From contig QLIY01000078.1 of assembly GCA_003260075.1 (NCBI GenBank), positions 205,450 to 269,449 on the forward strand: a stretch of DNA of 64,000 nucleotides, written 5' to 3'. The position numbers were made by a program, and so were the translations under genes. A model generated the notes under the pieces. It saw nothing but the letters and a program-made list of their open reading frames with translations. It was not told the origin of the DNA and searched no databases. Of the stretch, positions 38,446-53,038 are shown piece after piece. The stretch's first letter is position 1, and each line of letters opens with the position of its first letter. Origin of the DNA: Phallusia mammillata. Lineage: Eukaryota; Chordata; Ascidiacea; Phlebobranchia; Ascidiidae.

Positions 38446-38577
38446 CCTCAATTCCATGCAATAAAAAAGTTCGGTTTCGGCCGAATTTTCAAAAAAGTTC
38501 GCGCCGAAACCGAAACATCGGAAAACAGCGGATTCGGCCGAAATGTTTCGGCCAACCGAAACTTCGGTGCATCACTA
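38446..38577. mobile_element. TTCGGCCGAA-rich inverted repeat, probable DNA-transposon end
   Basis: Multiple TTCGG and CCGAA phrases can pair with each other, and the right side ends GGTGCATCACTA, a form seen at hAT-type termini. A partner terminus was not found, though TTTCGGCCGAATCAGGCCG at about 38219 is related. The boundaries are approximate. Confidence 0.45.
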
Positions 38578-41500
38578 ATTTAAACCCTCGCACCTTGGCA
38601 TTACAGTAGAAAGCAACACTTAAAATAGAACAATAGCCTTTCAGTTATTGCATCATCGTAGTGACAAATCGTTCTTAAAAATTATGCATAAATCACCCAA
38701 CACGCCATGTCACTAAAGAGCACAAACTGAGTTTCCAGGTTTGCGTTTTTCTGTGAAGTGCATGACAGATTCCCCGTCAGGGAAGCTCAGATAAATCGAG
38801 CGTGTTGAGCTTGCGGACGGCAGTATTGCTTGGTGGCAAAATGCGGAAGTACTATAGCGGGAGGCATACAATCTCATTTGGGGCGTAAACGTTTTTTCAA
38901 AGCAAGGAAACTACTTAGATTGAGCTCACGTCGTAGACTACAAGCTTCATACAGTATAATTAGGAATCTCAGGATGATTGAGGAATAGATTAGCGAACAG
39001 GCTTGGAGTGTAAATGTAGTGGTTTAAGTTTTGTTATGTCTGCGCCGATACACGCATTTCTTCTTAAATTCATTATTTTCTTTACAGTAGTCTCATCCTT
39101 TGTCAATTTTTTAGGCAGCAATCAAACAAAGACATAGAAAAAAGTTTGACTGAAAGTTTTAATAACTATAGATTGGTGGCGTTTTTGTAAGTAATTGTGG
39201 CTTTAGTTAGAGTTTCAGCGTCGGTCGCTTGTTCTTTGTGAATAATATGCGACTGTTACATTGCAACGATTATTTAACAATTGAACAAAATATACTGATG
39301 CGTATTATGATACTAGTCTATTATGCGATTGCGGTTGTGGGAACGAAAGGCCAAAATTTGCAGGTCGGCGCATTTAAGTATAGACGCTACTTTTCTAGAT
39401 CTTATTATACAATGACCTTTAATCTCCACGAGATTATTCTCAAATGCGTAAATACAAAGTTCAATTCTGGAAAAACTCGTTTTTTAAAGTTTTTTGTGGT
39501 AGTTGAATTGTATGTGCACTTGTTCTGACTTCGTTTTTTGTTATAATACGACCTAATACATTTATAGGCTTTTACTTTCCATTCGGATTTTGGCGCGATC
39601 AACTGCTGTATTTAAATCACACACATACAAGTGTGGAAGTGTTAAAACAAAACGCATCAAGAGGTTTTATGCCTTTTTATGTACGTATTTATATATTATG
39701 GTACATGTACGTATTTATATATTACTAAGATGAACGGAGTGTTTATTGTTCAGAACCAAAACTGTTCGATCCAAAAAGCTGTACCCAAATGTGCAGCGTT
39801 GTGCATTTAAGCTTGCCCATTGTTGCACCGATCATCTGACCTATTTGCAATGATCGAGCACAGTTTTTACTTTAAACACGGACACTCGATAAGCCTGAGA
39901 AAACGCATTCGTAACGAAAACTACTCTATCGTCGCTTTTTTACATTGAAATCTGCAAAAACTGTAAGGTAGCCTGCGAAGTGCAGCAATGTAGGTACCTA
40001 TAATGTACACGGTTAAGGCTTGACCCAATTTACCATGCTTTTCATGACAACGCTTTGCGATTTGTGTACGCTATCTGGTACACAAGTGCTGTTGAACTGG
40101 TTTGTTACGTCAAACGAAGCTTCTGTTTCAGCTTACGCTCTTGGTGGCCAAGCGTGACGGTGTGTTCGTTCAGGTGTGAAGACTGTGTTGGTTGTGTATT
40201 ACCATGCAATACCCGGCTCCTAATTGTAGACTGCAAGCACTGCACACAATAGTTATTCACGACATAAACTGTATCTCCACTTATTTATCTTTATGCTAAT
40301 ACTCAACAATAAAGTTAAAGGAAAACATGTACACCCGTTATTACATGCTTATACTCTATTAGTTTCATAATTAGCCCTGCTCAATTAACGATGTGTGATT
40401 CATCAATTTGAAAGACGTTTAAAACTTGTTTTGCCTTGTTAAAGGCGCTTAAAACTTGTAGTTTCATCACAACAACGTGAAATCTACCACGCATCACTGT
40501 TCAGGATTTGAGGGTCATTCTGTACGCTCTTATGAAAATTGCAATAACATTTTGTTGTAACAAAATTTAGCGTGATCGTACAATTTTTGTCAAATAATTT
40601 TTGTGTATTTTTTGTCAAACGTAGTGAACAACACAACAGTATTAGCTGCTTATTTTGAAAATTCTATAATCTGAGGGTCACTCCGTTTGTTTCATGCAGA
40701 TAGAAAAAAACTAAGAAATATAACGTGATTTATCATGTCAACTATGTTTGTAGTTTTTGCCAACTAAAAACACGGCAGTATTGGGTGTTTTGCGTGAAAA
40801 ATTTGTTAGTGTTTGCCGCATTTCACTTTCTATACGTGGAATGGAAGCACTCTGCCTTAACGGAAGTTAAATTAAAACAAGAACTGCAACCTTTCAGACT
40901 TATCGCTTGAGTTAACTTATCACCTATTCGTCGTAACACAGACATAGCCGTTTTGTGACGTCAAGCGAGTATGTAGTGGGTTCAAGTCTTATCTGATAAA
41001 CAGGTCTGCAGCGGGTATTGGGAATCGACTTGAACACCTAAACATAGACCAATGACTCAACCAGCAAAAACCACCGACTTGCGTTGATGCTTAGCACTGC
41101 CGGCGCTTATGCGTGTAAATTCTCCTTTCCGGCTTGGATTTAGCCTTGAAAAGTTTGGCTATGACATTTTTGAGGTTCAAATTGCCAGCGTTTGTTATGG
41201 GGTCAAACCTAAACTATAGCAAAGTCAGCGATTGAACGTACCAGTAATTTTGTTGACATGTATGGCGTTAATGCTAATATATGTTGGTTGGTTTTGGATA
41301 AATGTACCTGTATTGGATATGCAGTCAAACCTAAACCAAAGTGACCAATTTAAGTTACCATATTCAAGGTCAACATTAAAGTCAGGACTCAGGAAGTATG
41401 TAAATTCAATCGACCTTAAGTTTATAAGTTGTTGCTTCCAGGCATAATATCAATGTTGTATTTAAATTTAATTGCAAGAAAAGATCTTAAAGATTGATAT

Positions 41501-43781
41501 TATACTTGGCAGTAACAGCGTATACATTGAATTAAAAAAATCTGTATTGGCTCGACGTGCTTCCATCATTTAAAAGTACGTTGCCCCGAGACCTTAAGTT
41601 TGACCTTGTTGTTCATAAATTTTGACAGCGATCTGAACGCTTATGAGTGTCGTTTCCTAACAATAAAAAAGTTTTGCAAGTAATACCTCGAATTCCGTAG
41701 GTTCCTATTCATCTAATGCGCGACTTTGTTACCGATAGTATTATAAAACGCGCCCGCAGACACATCAGCGCGCCACAATATCTCTGTCGATGAAAGAATG
41801 CCTGTGTCGGCAAGTAGGAAGTCAACAGAAGGGTTTTGATACACTAGAATTAAGTAGTCATATCAGGATGACTTGTATGCGCATGCTGAATCAGAGTAAT
41901 ATGACCTGCCGCGTTTTGCAACCTGCTCTGGGTCATTGCAAGTGTACAAGACTTAGTAGCAAGTAATAAAGTGCTGGTTAGGTTTGCTGTGGTTTAATTT
42001 GAGTGAAAAGGCCGGCTTATGAGTTTGGGAAGCTCTCAAGTTTAAACCTAATGAGGCGAAGCTTGTATTTTGGCCTATGAATAAAGGCACATTGTTTCGA
42101 TAGCCACTGCTGCAACTACTGAGCTTGTTATATGTATACGAGCCTGCGGTTTGCTGCTTTTTCTCAGAAGCGGCATCTGATTGGTTCAAGATAAATTTCG
42201 GCCGCACAAATTATGTATTTATCCTAAAATATGTATTTTGAATTGCTTGAATATGTATCCTTGAAGTTTGGTATGATTTCAAATCGCTAAAGCATCTATC
42301 TTAAAACTATAATAATACATTTTCCATCTCGGCATGACAGGTTTGAACTTGTTTGTTTTCTTCGAAAATTCCGCTTTAATTAGCTTGGAAGTTATGCGCG
42401 GACTTACCAGAATTTCAACACTAACATAAAATCGCGTAGCCTGTGACGTCACGTACATCCAGCGGCGGGGATTTTTTCGCCTTTTCTCGTCTGTTTTCAA
42501 CTAAACCTTTCCGCTAACACGCAGTTGTTAGCCCTCAACCGCTGTGCTATGTGCGCCTCAACCACTAAATAGTTTTACTTGGGTAATTGGAAACTGTTCA
42601 AGTCATCGCTGTTGTAAGAAAGCTCAAGCTTGAGGTAGTTTGCTGTGTACGTGCTAACGCTACTGCCTAAGTGAGCCAGTAAAGCAGTGTGTATGTATAG
42701 TTTTGGATCAGCAGTGTATTGTTATGTGGAAGATAAATACGTATTGTTTGCTTGAATTGCTATTGGAGTGTCTTGTCGACTTAACGTAAAAGGTTTTAAT
42801 TTTCCAAGTAAATTCGCAATTTTGCTGTTGCTTTGGGACGCAATAAAATCCTTGCAGTATAATTTACGCCAACTTAACCTTTAAGTTTATTTTGAGCATT
42901 ACATGACAGACGTCGACTTACCGTTTGACCAGGCAAAGAGGTCCAGGTTTATCATGTATAACCGTTACTCATTTCTTCTTGCATGACACTTGCAAATGAC
43001 AGTGGAACCTCTGTGCAAATCATAATTAATATTTTACGAGGTATTAGGACTCATCATTCACTGTGCTAATTAGGTATGCGTGTAAACGTTTATAACAATA
43101 GCAACTATTACAAATCCACTGAGTCTTTTTCTGTTGTATAAATTTGTCGATTTTATAAGGAGTTTACCGGTTCAAGCAAATGTAAAAAAACGACATACTT
43201 AATGAAACGTAAAACATTTGAACAGATTTGTGTATAATGTTCAAAAATATCATTTGTTGTTGGGAAGGTTTGTAATTCGAACAATTGATTTTGTTAGCGT
43301 TGTATAAGCGTTTAATGCTGGTCATTGATTTTGCACCAAACATGAAGCTATAACAAAAACAACCAAACAGGAACTGTGCAGGGCAAAGCAAGAAGAGTCA
43401 AAGTTTACTGTGAAGTATCAGCAACATAGTAGTGAATCTCGCCTATGCAGCAACGTTCGGTTAGGAACTTAGTCATCAGTTCATATGCAGTTTCCGTTGT
43501 CACGTTCTAGCGTGTTGCAAGCTAAGGACAAGATGCTGTTTTACAACTTGGTTTATATTGTTTAGATTAGAGCATGCTTGTTTAGGTTGCAGATAGAGCC
43601 TAATGATCACTTGAGAATATTGTTTTAATGTTATTTAAGACTTCGTATTTTTTTTGTTTTTTTTAAATCATAGTTCCTATGCTATGGCGCCTAGTTTCAA
43701 ACAAATTTTGAAGTCTCCACCTTTTATACGCAGCTTTGCTACTCAACAGACTGTAAACAACGGCACTTAAGCATTAAGCCT

Positions 43782-43789
43782 TATATATA
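43782..43789 (+). promoter_or_regulatory. TATA box of the GPCR gene
   Basis: TATATATA lies about 52 bases before the GPCR start codon. Initiation about 30 bases downstream, near 43812, would leave a 5' UTR of roughly 30 bases with no upstream ATG apart from the one near 43806. Confidence 0.5.
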
Positions 43790-43840
43790 AGACAATTCTG
43801 AACTGATGACCAGTGAGCCTGATCCCTTCCATCAAACACA

Positions 43841-46800
43841 ATGACCACCGAACCTTTACTTGGATTAACCAACATCACTGGGGCCTCAAACTTTACCACC
43901 ACAGTTGACCCGAACCCCTGGAGCGGACCCATGGGGCCACAGCAATACTTTGAAGTCTTCTACCTTTCCATAGTAGTGGTTTTGGGATGTTTCGGAAATC
44001 TGACTGTTATTTTTTCGATTGTTGTCGAGAATCGAGTCCACGCACATGGAAACGCTTTCGTCATCAACTTAGCTGTAGCGGATTTGCTGGTAAGTAGATC
44101 ACTGTGACGTCATGATGTTGTATTATTGCGTCACTTTGGCAAATTGGCACTTAGATTTAGCCAAGCAGGAATTCACTTCGAGGACATAGCGACGTTTTTT
44201 TACGTCACAGTGGGTTGTGATTCTTTTTTCTGTTGGGAAGGTTTTGTGTGTCATAACTTAATGGGTGTTGATGGCCAAATTGGATTTGCCGGATTTTGAT
44301 GTAGTTTGCGACAAAAAAATCAGTATTTAACCACGCAAATCTCTCAGTGTTGAGTGCCATTTAAATTACGTTTGTAATTTATGTGAGAATTTGCCAACTA
44401 GGGTACAAGTACTTTGCATTGTTACTTTTTACCTTAGTCCATACCGCCTTCGGACGTACATTTGACATACATCTAAACCTTTGCGGCTATTTTATTGGCA
44501 CGAAATGCTTTTTGAAGTAGAAAGTAATTATGCTGAGACACTACCGAACCAGTCTGTAGGGAAATGTCACGTTCTGCTGAAACGAACCACAAAAACTGAA
44601 ACCACATTAAGAGCGCAAGAACTAATTACAAGCATTGATTGAATTGGACGATACGAACAACTTGTCAAGGTACAGTCGACATGATGTTAATTGAATTGCA
44701 AAAGTTTACTGCTTGTTTGAATTTCTTTTGCACAAGCTATTTCCAATCAAAAATTACCCCAAGTAAACGTGTTCTTACAAAGACGTGTTAAGTTTTCTTC
44801 CATGTAAACGGTTGCTTCCAAGCACTATAATTGCCCAATAAGGTTTGACAATATTGGTTTGGTTATAGCAACCCTGCGTAACATGCAATTTTGCTATAAA
44901 AAAATATTTGTTTTCTGTAGGTTTTCCCTTACATTTTATATTTTACATGGGTAAACAAGAAAACTATTTTTTACAGATAAACAAATACTTGTCAAATGTC
45001 GTATGTGGGAAGCATTGCTGTTACGTTCTTTTGAAATGTTATTTGTAATTCTGATTCACATTTTACAGAAATATGACAGGTGTAATTAAGTTATAATTGA
45101 ACGAGATATTGATCTTATCCTACAAAACAGTTGATTTCGTTTCAACCTGACATCTACTCAATTTTGATTTTCAATATACGCGCCGATAAGAATGACGTGC
45201 GTATGTTAAAAGTTTATTTTGTTGTGTGTTTTTTGCTGCAAACTGCCACCTGTTGAAAATATGCCCTGGCCTAGATGAATAATTCGTTTATATGCTGTGT
45301 TTTTTTTAAACAGTAAAAGTAATTAGGGAAAAAACACACTTGACTGAAATCCATTGAACTCTTTCAAGAATAAAGTTCTAGTTGCTCTATAAATTTAGTA
45401 TTGAAACTTTGCTTCCGTTTTCGTTTTATGCAAGTTGCTATTGATCCCTGGGAAAGTTTTAAGTTTCCAGTTATAGTGAATTTCAGGCGGAAAAAGTGCT
45501 TGAACAAAAATTTCCCACCTTGCTAAAGCGCAAGGAACGTCACTTATTTCCCAGTAAGCTGAAGTTGGGAGAATCGCACTTAGCAACCGGCAAAATTGAG
45601 ATTGAAAGTGCAGTAACGAATGAGCATTCGTGGCAATTTCGCTGAAATATGCGGCATCCAATCGGACTTAATTTTCCGACCAATGGCCCCAGGACGTTAT
45701 TAGGTTTTTCGCAGTAAGTGGAATGACGAACTCTCTGGCTGATTTGACCTATTTGCCGATAACGTTTGCATCACCCACTCCGGTACCTTCTCGTTTGTGC
45801 TTGCACAAAGGTTGTTGTGCAATACTTGTTTAGACTGGCATTACTGTTCCCCCTTCTGGTTTAAGACGGGCTTAGTAACATTGTGTTTAATATATTCATC
45901 TTATGTTCAAATTATTTAAGTTCACATAACGTCACCATGGAGAAAATGGCATAATATTCAGGACGAAATAAAAAAATTTGCTGATGTAGTAAGACACGCT
46001 TTGTTCTTTGTTTTATTTGCCTCCCCCTTCGTTTAATGTACATGCGAAAATTAGGCATGGTTAACCGAAGCCAAACTGCTCCCATATGAATTTGAAATGT
46101 GCATCCGGGTTTCAGGTTATAGAAAGGTTCAACTTTCAGGAGCATGTNAAGCGAATCCCTGCTATTTTTGGCAGTATTATGTGTTCTCTTACGATATTTC
46201 TGTTATTAAAAGAAACGATTTATGCTTTTATCTGTACTGATGTAGTAAGACACGCTTTGTTCTTTGTTTTATTTGCCTCCCCCTTCGTTTAATGTACATG
46301 CGAAAATTAGGCATGGTTAACCGAAGCCAAACTGCTCCCATATGAATTTGAAATGTGCATCCGGGTTTCAGGTTATAGAAAGGTTCAACTTTCAGGAGCA
46401 TGTAATGAGAAACGTAGTGCACTGTGTCAAGACAGTTCACCAACGATGCATGTAACAGGGTAAGGGGTAAATCCCTCTCTTTTCCTGGAATTGCCATTCG
46501 GCCACAACCGCATCTTCACCTAAGCTTACCCTTTGATGCCTTTAGAATTTTTCCCAGTAGTCATTTAGCCAATACATTGCCACTGGATATAGCTTTGTTC
46601 CTTCCGGATTGCGTTTGTTTTTCAACTAGAATTCTAAAAATCCTAGGAACACTTGACATTTAACGCATTTGCCGGTCATTGTAGCAGGTTTTTATGATGT
46701 TTACTATTGATAATTCTACCAGAGGAGATTGTCGGCTGAATCTGAATTATGAATTGTCATTCTTTTTCACTATTGATCATGCCATGCTCATTCACTATTT

Positions 46801-49800
46801 TAAGTGCCGAATGCAATAAGCTTCGTAATCACGTTCGACAAATCCCGTTTGAGTAAAGACCGGGAGGGATTATCGCACTGTTCCGGAAGCGGCGTCTTAG
46901 GTGCATGCAGTTACTAATCTAAACAACCACTGGAGAAACGTGTGCTGTGTATATTCACCGCTCTATGTAAACCACAACACACAAGCTTGCATAATGTATT
47001 GAGTAATGCTTTTTCTGCGGACTCTTGTATTATGGACCACAATACTCATTTTCCATTTTGTGTGTCAAATTATTTCATGTTACGTTGCTATTTAAGACTC
47101 GTTTAATGCTTGTCGATCTGTACAGTTTCCAAAGTCGTCACATACTAGTATATTTTTCATGATTTTAAGTATTAACGTCTGTTTCTTCAAAGACCTCTCT
47201 GGGCTGGCGTATGCAGTTCAAAAAACATTGGCTTTCGTCTTTGGGAAAGAGTCCTTATTATTAGAAACATGCACAAGCAAATATAGTTATGTTACAATCA
47301 TTTAATATTGAATCTTTGACTTTCAGGTTACCGGGTTCGTCATGCCCACCGTGATCGCGAACGTGGTTGCTGGTGGTAACGCACTCCCGGATGTTGCATG
47401 CAAGGTTGCAGGTTACACCGTCACGGTCACGTGCACCTGCTCGGTAGCTAACCTCATGCTCATCGCCATTAACAGGTAAGATGAGAGCTACGTATTTTTC
47501 CGTCAACCATGGTGATTTACGATAAAAGATACAATAACGGCTCTTTTGCAGTTGACTGCACAAAACTCGTTGACACCGCGCTTTTATCCCTTAAGATGGA
47601 CAATGTGACTATCCATTAAATAAACTGTTTCTGCCAGGCATAATGTATCAACAAATTTTAAGCTCTTCCAGCAGTCTTTATTATAATATGCCGACGTTTC
47701 GATGTCCCATTCGAGACACCTTCATCAGGGTGATGATGAGAGAACACAAAGTTGTTTTAAGGCAAAAACGTCGGTGAAACACACAATAAACACGGTGGTA
47801 AGAAACGCAGTATAATAAAGACTGCTGGAAGAGCTTAAATTTTGTTGGTAACTATCCAATAATTGTTCTTTGGGCATGTCGACGTTTTTAACTGATTTGA
47901 ACTAAAACCTTATGAAAAGTTAAAAGGCCGATAAGACAAGTCATGTTACTTGATGCCTATCTAGTTTAGGGGTTTTGCTGGCGTTGTGACAATTTCCTTG
48001 CTTTGCAGAAATTTTGTGCGCTTCGCAGTTTCGAAATACCTTGCAGTCTCATTTAGCCCACAGAAGTACTTTAATACTATGTCCAATGTGTATATACTGT
48101 AATATCAGAACTGAATTTTAAGGTCCAAGGGGCAGTTTGTCACAGCTGTGTGCTGAAAGCCAGGTTTTTGTAAGATGGAATTTTCGTGTCACCGCAACGA
48201 AATCTCTCTTAATCCGCGCAAATCAATAGATTTTGCTGCATTGATTTGCGGCCTGCGCGATTCCATACCCCAGCTGTCAAAAGTAACCATATAGATTTGC
48301 CCTGCAGGGTCATTTAAACAAACAGTCGTAATTTGAGCAGACGATCAATAGCGTTTATGCAAGACTTAAAATTCAACTATTTATTTAAGTCCTCAAGTTA
48401 GTTTTAATCAACGGTTAGGAAGAGGGCCTTGACATTACACCAGCCTTTTCGGGGTAAACGTGTAACTTAACGTTTTATAATGGCAAAACTTAGTGGATGG
48501 AATTTTATTATAAACAATTATAAATTGTATATGTAACTAGATTTTATGCATGTTCGCACAAATGTTTGAAAAGTTTTTGCCATGCACTTAACCTATGCGA
48601 ATAGTTTATGTTCGGTTCTATTGAACACCTATATTTCACAAAAGCACGTTGGTATTATTTACATCGTAACGTCCCACAAGTATTACAAGAGATTTAGTTT
48701 CTGTGTTTTAACAAAACTTTGTGTGATATGTGATATTTTCCAATGAGATTGATTTGCAGGTTTCATGAAAGCGCGGCCATGCTCTTGATTTGTAAACGAT
48801 TACATAAGCATTCAGTTTGCGTTATTTTCCTAAATCTATTGCAAGGTGTTTAACAGTTGGTGTATTTTTTTTGCATTTTTGTTTTATAATTTATTGCACT
48901 TGACCAACACCCAACAATTTTTATAATTTTTCACAGAGAAGTTAGTATCAACTATCATTTTAAGAAAAAATATATAAGCTGTTTTGGTCTAGGTATATGC
49001 TGCAATGCGCAATGTCTAATGTTTGTAGACGTGCTTTTTTGCAAGTGTAAGTAATTATGTATACAGCACACCCTAACCGAAACCAATATGGTCTGAATGC
49101 GTCACAGTCGCTAGTTTTCGCTGAAAAATATATACAGCAGCCATAAATAAATTACGAGTAAAATTTACCAACAAAAATGCAAATCTGATTTTGTGAACAC
49201 ATGAGTTTTTGTTTTAAATTTTTGTTCGAAAAGTTACAGCTTATTTGTCAGAATTATGCAAGGTTGTATAATTTGTTTCATAAAAAAACTGAGCAAAGTT
49301 ATAGAAGCGGAAACAGGTAAAACGTGACAGATATATTTCAGGAGTTCTTAGAAACCGAGCAGGTTACGTCGTCTAAAGACAATTAAAAACAAAACAATCA
49401 AGCGATTATTAATCAAACCTTTCTTGTGACTGCAAGGGAATATGGTCAAAAGTAGAAAACAGTGATTAACTAATTACCTTTACAATTCTAATATTAATCA
49501 TCGTGATGTAGATGCAATGTGGTGTTGTGACTTAGTAGAAAACATCCGGTAAACATGCAGGTACATTGTTTACCACGGTTGGCATTTTTGTTATTAAATA
49601 GAATAACAATCTAGGAAACTCCCTCCCCCCATTTTAATATTATTTGTCGTATTTTAAAATCTGTAAAAAATGCCTGCATCATTATTTTGTTTTCGTATTT
49701 CTTGGACGAATTTAAATTTGCAAATCAATACAATTGCATCAGTATGAAAATATATATTATTAAAGTGTCACAGGTTATTAGCTATCCTGCCATCAACAAG

Positions 49801-52800
49801 GGTTCCAATTGATTATTATTTGTTGCTTGAAGTTTAAGTAACAAGTCTAAACATTTTATTTACCAAGAAATCTGACACATGAAAACGCAATGTACATTTA
49901 ATCAGTTTTACAACAGCAAGATAAACAAATAACCCAGTTCTAGGATCAATACTCCTTATTAAAGCAAGTCGCAATGTGGGTAAAACATTATTTAAACGTC
50001 GGTTTTTGTATAGTTTTATCCAGTTAGATCTGAGTTATCTAACAATCTCCGGTGTCCATTACATGAGGTGCAAAGATAAGAGAGAATTGATCTGCGGGTC
50101 GTTGTGACAAAGATAGAGGCTTAACGCTTTTTTATTGCGTCTGACCTATTTGGGCTGTTTTGTGAAAGCGAAATCGTTGTTATTTGTTTCAAAATCGGTT
50201 CCCGCACAATTTCTATAACTATCTGCTTACTAATCTTAAAGTTATAGACGGCGTTGGCATACGTTTTATGACGTCACTTCCATTCGTGTTGCGTCATCGC
50301 GCGGCTGCAACTTGTTTCTATGGAAACGCGATTGTTTGCTGATGGTTCTACGTCTTTGCGACAAAAATACTTTGTGACTTGTGTACCTTGCTTTACCAGG
50401 AATTAAGAGATAAACGTCACTTGCTGTCAGTTGATTGTTTTTTTGGGGGGAATTTTTTTGTCATGTGTAACATTGTGTAAGTACGAAAACCTGAACGTTT
50501 GAAGTGGGCGTGCCCTGTATAAAAAAGGTTTAAGTAAACACACTTTTGTGGTCAACATGACACATTCATCTATGATCAAGAAAGTTTATAGACTCGAAGG
50601 CATTCCTAGAAAAAAGTCTTTCGATCCGCTACAATAATGTTTTTCTTGCATTGTATTTTATTTGCCACTTAAACGAGGCACTAAGTACAAACCGTCAGTA
50701 GCAAAATCGTGTAAAAATTCTGTGTAATAAGCAATAAGGGAAAAACAAAACAAACAGTCACTTGTCAAGATTTGTCTTTTTTATTTCTAGGTACTGGGCA
50801 GTGGTCCACAGCAAGACGTACGCCCGCAACTTCACAAAAAAGCGAGTCTACATGATGGTGATTGGATGCTGGACGTGGTGCAACCTGGTTGCCATGCCAA
50901 CTTTGCTGGGATGGGGAAGCATTGAGTAAGTGGATTTTGTTTTTTCTGCAATTTATATTGGCCGTAAAAATACCTGAGGTTTTGTTTGCCACACTGTGTT
51001 GGTAAGGTATCTATAGTTGGCTACACAAAACTTTATATTTTACCAAAATCTTAGGGTTACATAAGATCGAGAAATAATAAGGGACAATGAAAGGGCAACT
51101 TGTCTGGCTACATGAGCTAATCGGATGTGAGTAGTTTCATGATTAGGCATGCTGCCAAAACTTCTCTTTTTCGAGCTTAATTCATGCGGAAGCGAAGTTT
51201 AGAAAGCCAATGTATGATAAACGCACACCCAATGTGAAATTTCAAACAACTTCTTCATCTAGTTTTATCATCACCTAAATGATTTTTTCCAACTTGGGTC
51301 GGTTATAAAACCATTTCATACAAAACGATTGTCCAAGCTTGGCAAAAAATGAGCAAAAAAATGGTGTTGCAAACACAACCACGAATGCACGTATGTGTCA
51401 TTGCACATCCAGCATGGAAACAATCCAATAACGTCGCCGGAGTCGATTCGGGAGCCCGGAAGACGCATCATGGTCCCAGTCACTTCTATTAATATCTTTC
51501 AACCGCCAAAAAAGTGCCAGAGTTTCAAGAAATACTAAACTTCTTAGACCTGTACACTAACAAACGGGTTTGCAACTTTAGTCACAGTTATCTTCTGGTC
51601 GATCTATTTCACGTTCTGACCAGTTTATACTAAAATTATTAGATCAAAAACACGGAATAGATGACTTCAGTGTTTTGTCGCCCGAAACTAGACTTGACAG
51701 ATTTTATTTTAGAATATTTAAGTCATTTATCGTTTGACATGAATCTAAGCCTATTACACACGGACCTTACACACTATGCAATTACTCCTAATATCAGCAC
51801 TGGAGTTGCCGTCCGGCTTGTTCGCCGAATAAGGCCCAAATGTGGCGAAATTGCGGCACAATTGCGGCTGAACGTGAAATTAGGTTTGAATCAAGCCGGT
51901 GTTATTCAAACACGAGGTCCAAACCCGAAAGGCCTTGCAGCTCTCATCGGCATTAAGTTTATTTTCCGAAATTCAACATCACTGACCTGTAGTTAAGAGT
52001 GTAGATTCTTAACCGGGGGAAAATTTAGTGGTAAACTTTGGGTTAAGCAGAAGTACACTTGTTTCAAGTGAGCGAAACTTGGCAAAATGGACCAATAGAA
52101 TGGCTGGTCGTTTGTCCAGTCCATTTGAATCAGAAGACATTATCATATCAGTCGTATAGTTTATACATCAAGTATCTTACATCTGATTGGCCGTTGTTTG
52201 TTTGTGCAGCTACGATATGAAGATGATGGTATGTTCATGGAACGACATGATTTCCATCAGTTATACAATCTTCTTGGCTGTCTGTGCTATATTTGTTCCC
52301 CTGGTTGTCATTGCATTTTGCTACTGGAAACTCTTCTCGTAAGTTCTGTGATTTAAAACTGTTTGTGGGATAAAACTGTTTAGAAAACATTAGAATGATT
52401 TTCTTTTCAACCCGTAAAACGAATTATTCTTTCTGCACAATGCTGTGCAAATTGCATTACGATTTTCTAGATGAATTTTAGATTTAGGTGAATATGTTTC
52501 ACTAATGTAATTAAAAAGGATAGTTGAAAACCCTTGCATAATATTTTTCAGAAATAGATGTTTACTCCATTGAATGTTATTTTTAATTGTAATTTAACAC
52601 AACTTTTCGACAGCAACTTGTGTCATTCTCAAATGAATCGCTGTCGAAACGTTTTTTCATCAATATACTGGCTTGTTTGTTTCTGGTTAGGATTTTTAAA
52701 ACCATGAATTGTTTACCTAAATTGTAATTTAAAAATTTAACATTTGAATGCGATCGCATGGCAATGTTTACAAAATCATTCAGTCTCGTGTTTTAAGACC

Positions 52801-52950
52801 GGTTGATTCTCAATCTCCGGAAACAGAAGTCAGTTCGTCATTCACAAGCGAACCCAGCTATAGTTTCGGTCGCATAAGAATTTATCGGAAAAACGGAGTC
52901 ATGCGTGCCTGATGCTATCGCCCTACTTACTCTTTGTTAAATTCAAACCG

Positions 52951-53038
<88 letters not shown>

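Larger units (their letters stand above)
37910..43781. other. Interval between UBL7 and the GPCR, no gene seen
   Basis: The two genes diverge from this 5.9-kb interval, so it should hold both promoters. No coding exon, RNA gene or domain was recognised. A palindromic repeat lies at about 38446-38577, and a short tandem duplication of GTACGTATTTATATATTA at 39679-39725. A B-box-like GGTTCAAGTCTTA near 40980 and an A-box-like element near 42540 may be SINE debris. Confidence 0.5.

Noticed and set aside
40960..41000. B-box-like GGTTCAAGTCTTA suggesting a tRNA gene
   Set aside because: No acceptor stem, anticodon arm or proper A box at the right distance; at most SINE debris.
42500..42550. A-box-like TAGCACAGCGG on the minus strand
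   Set aside because: No convincing B box or cloverleaf follows.
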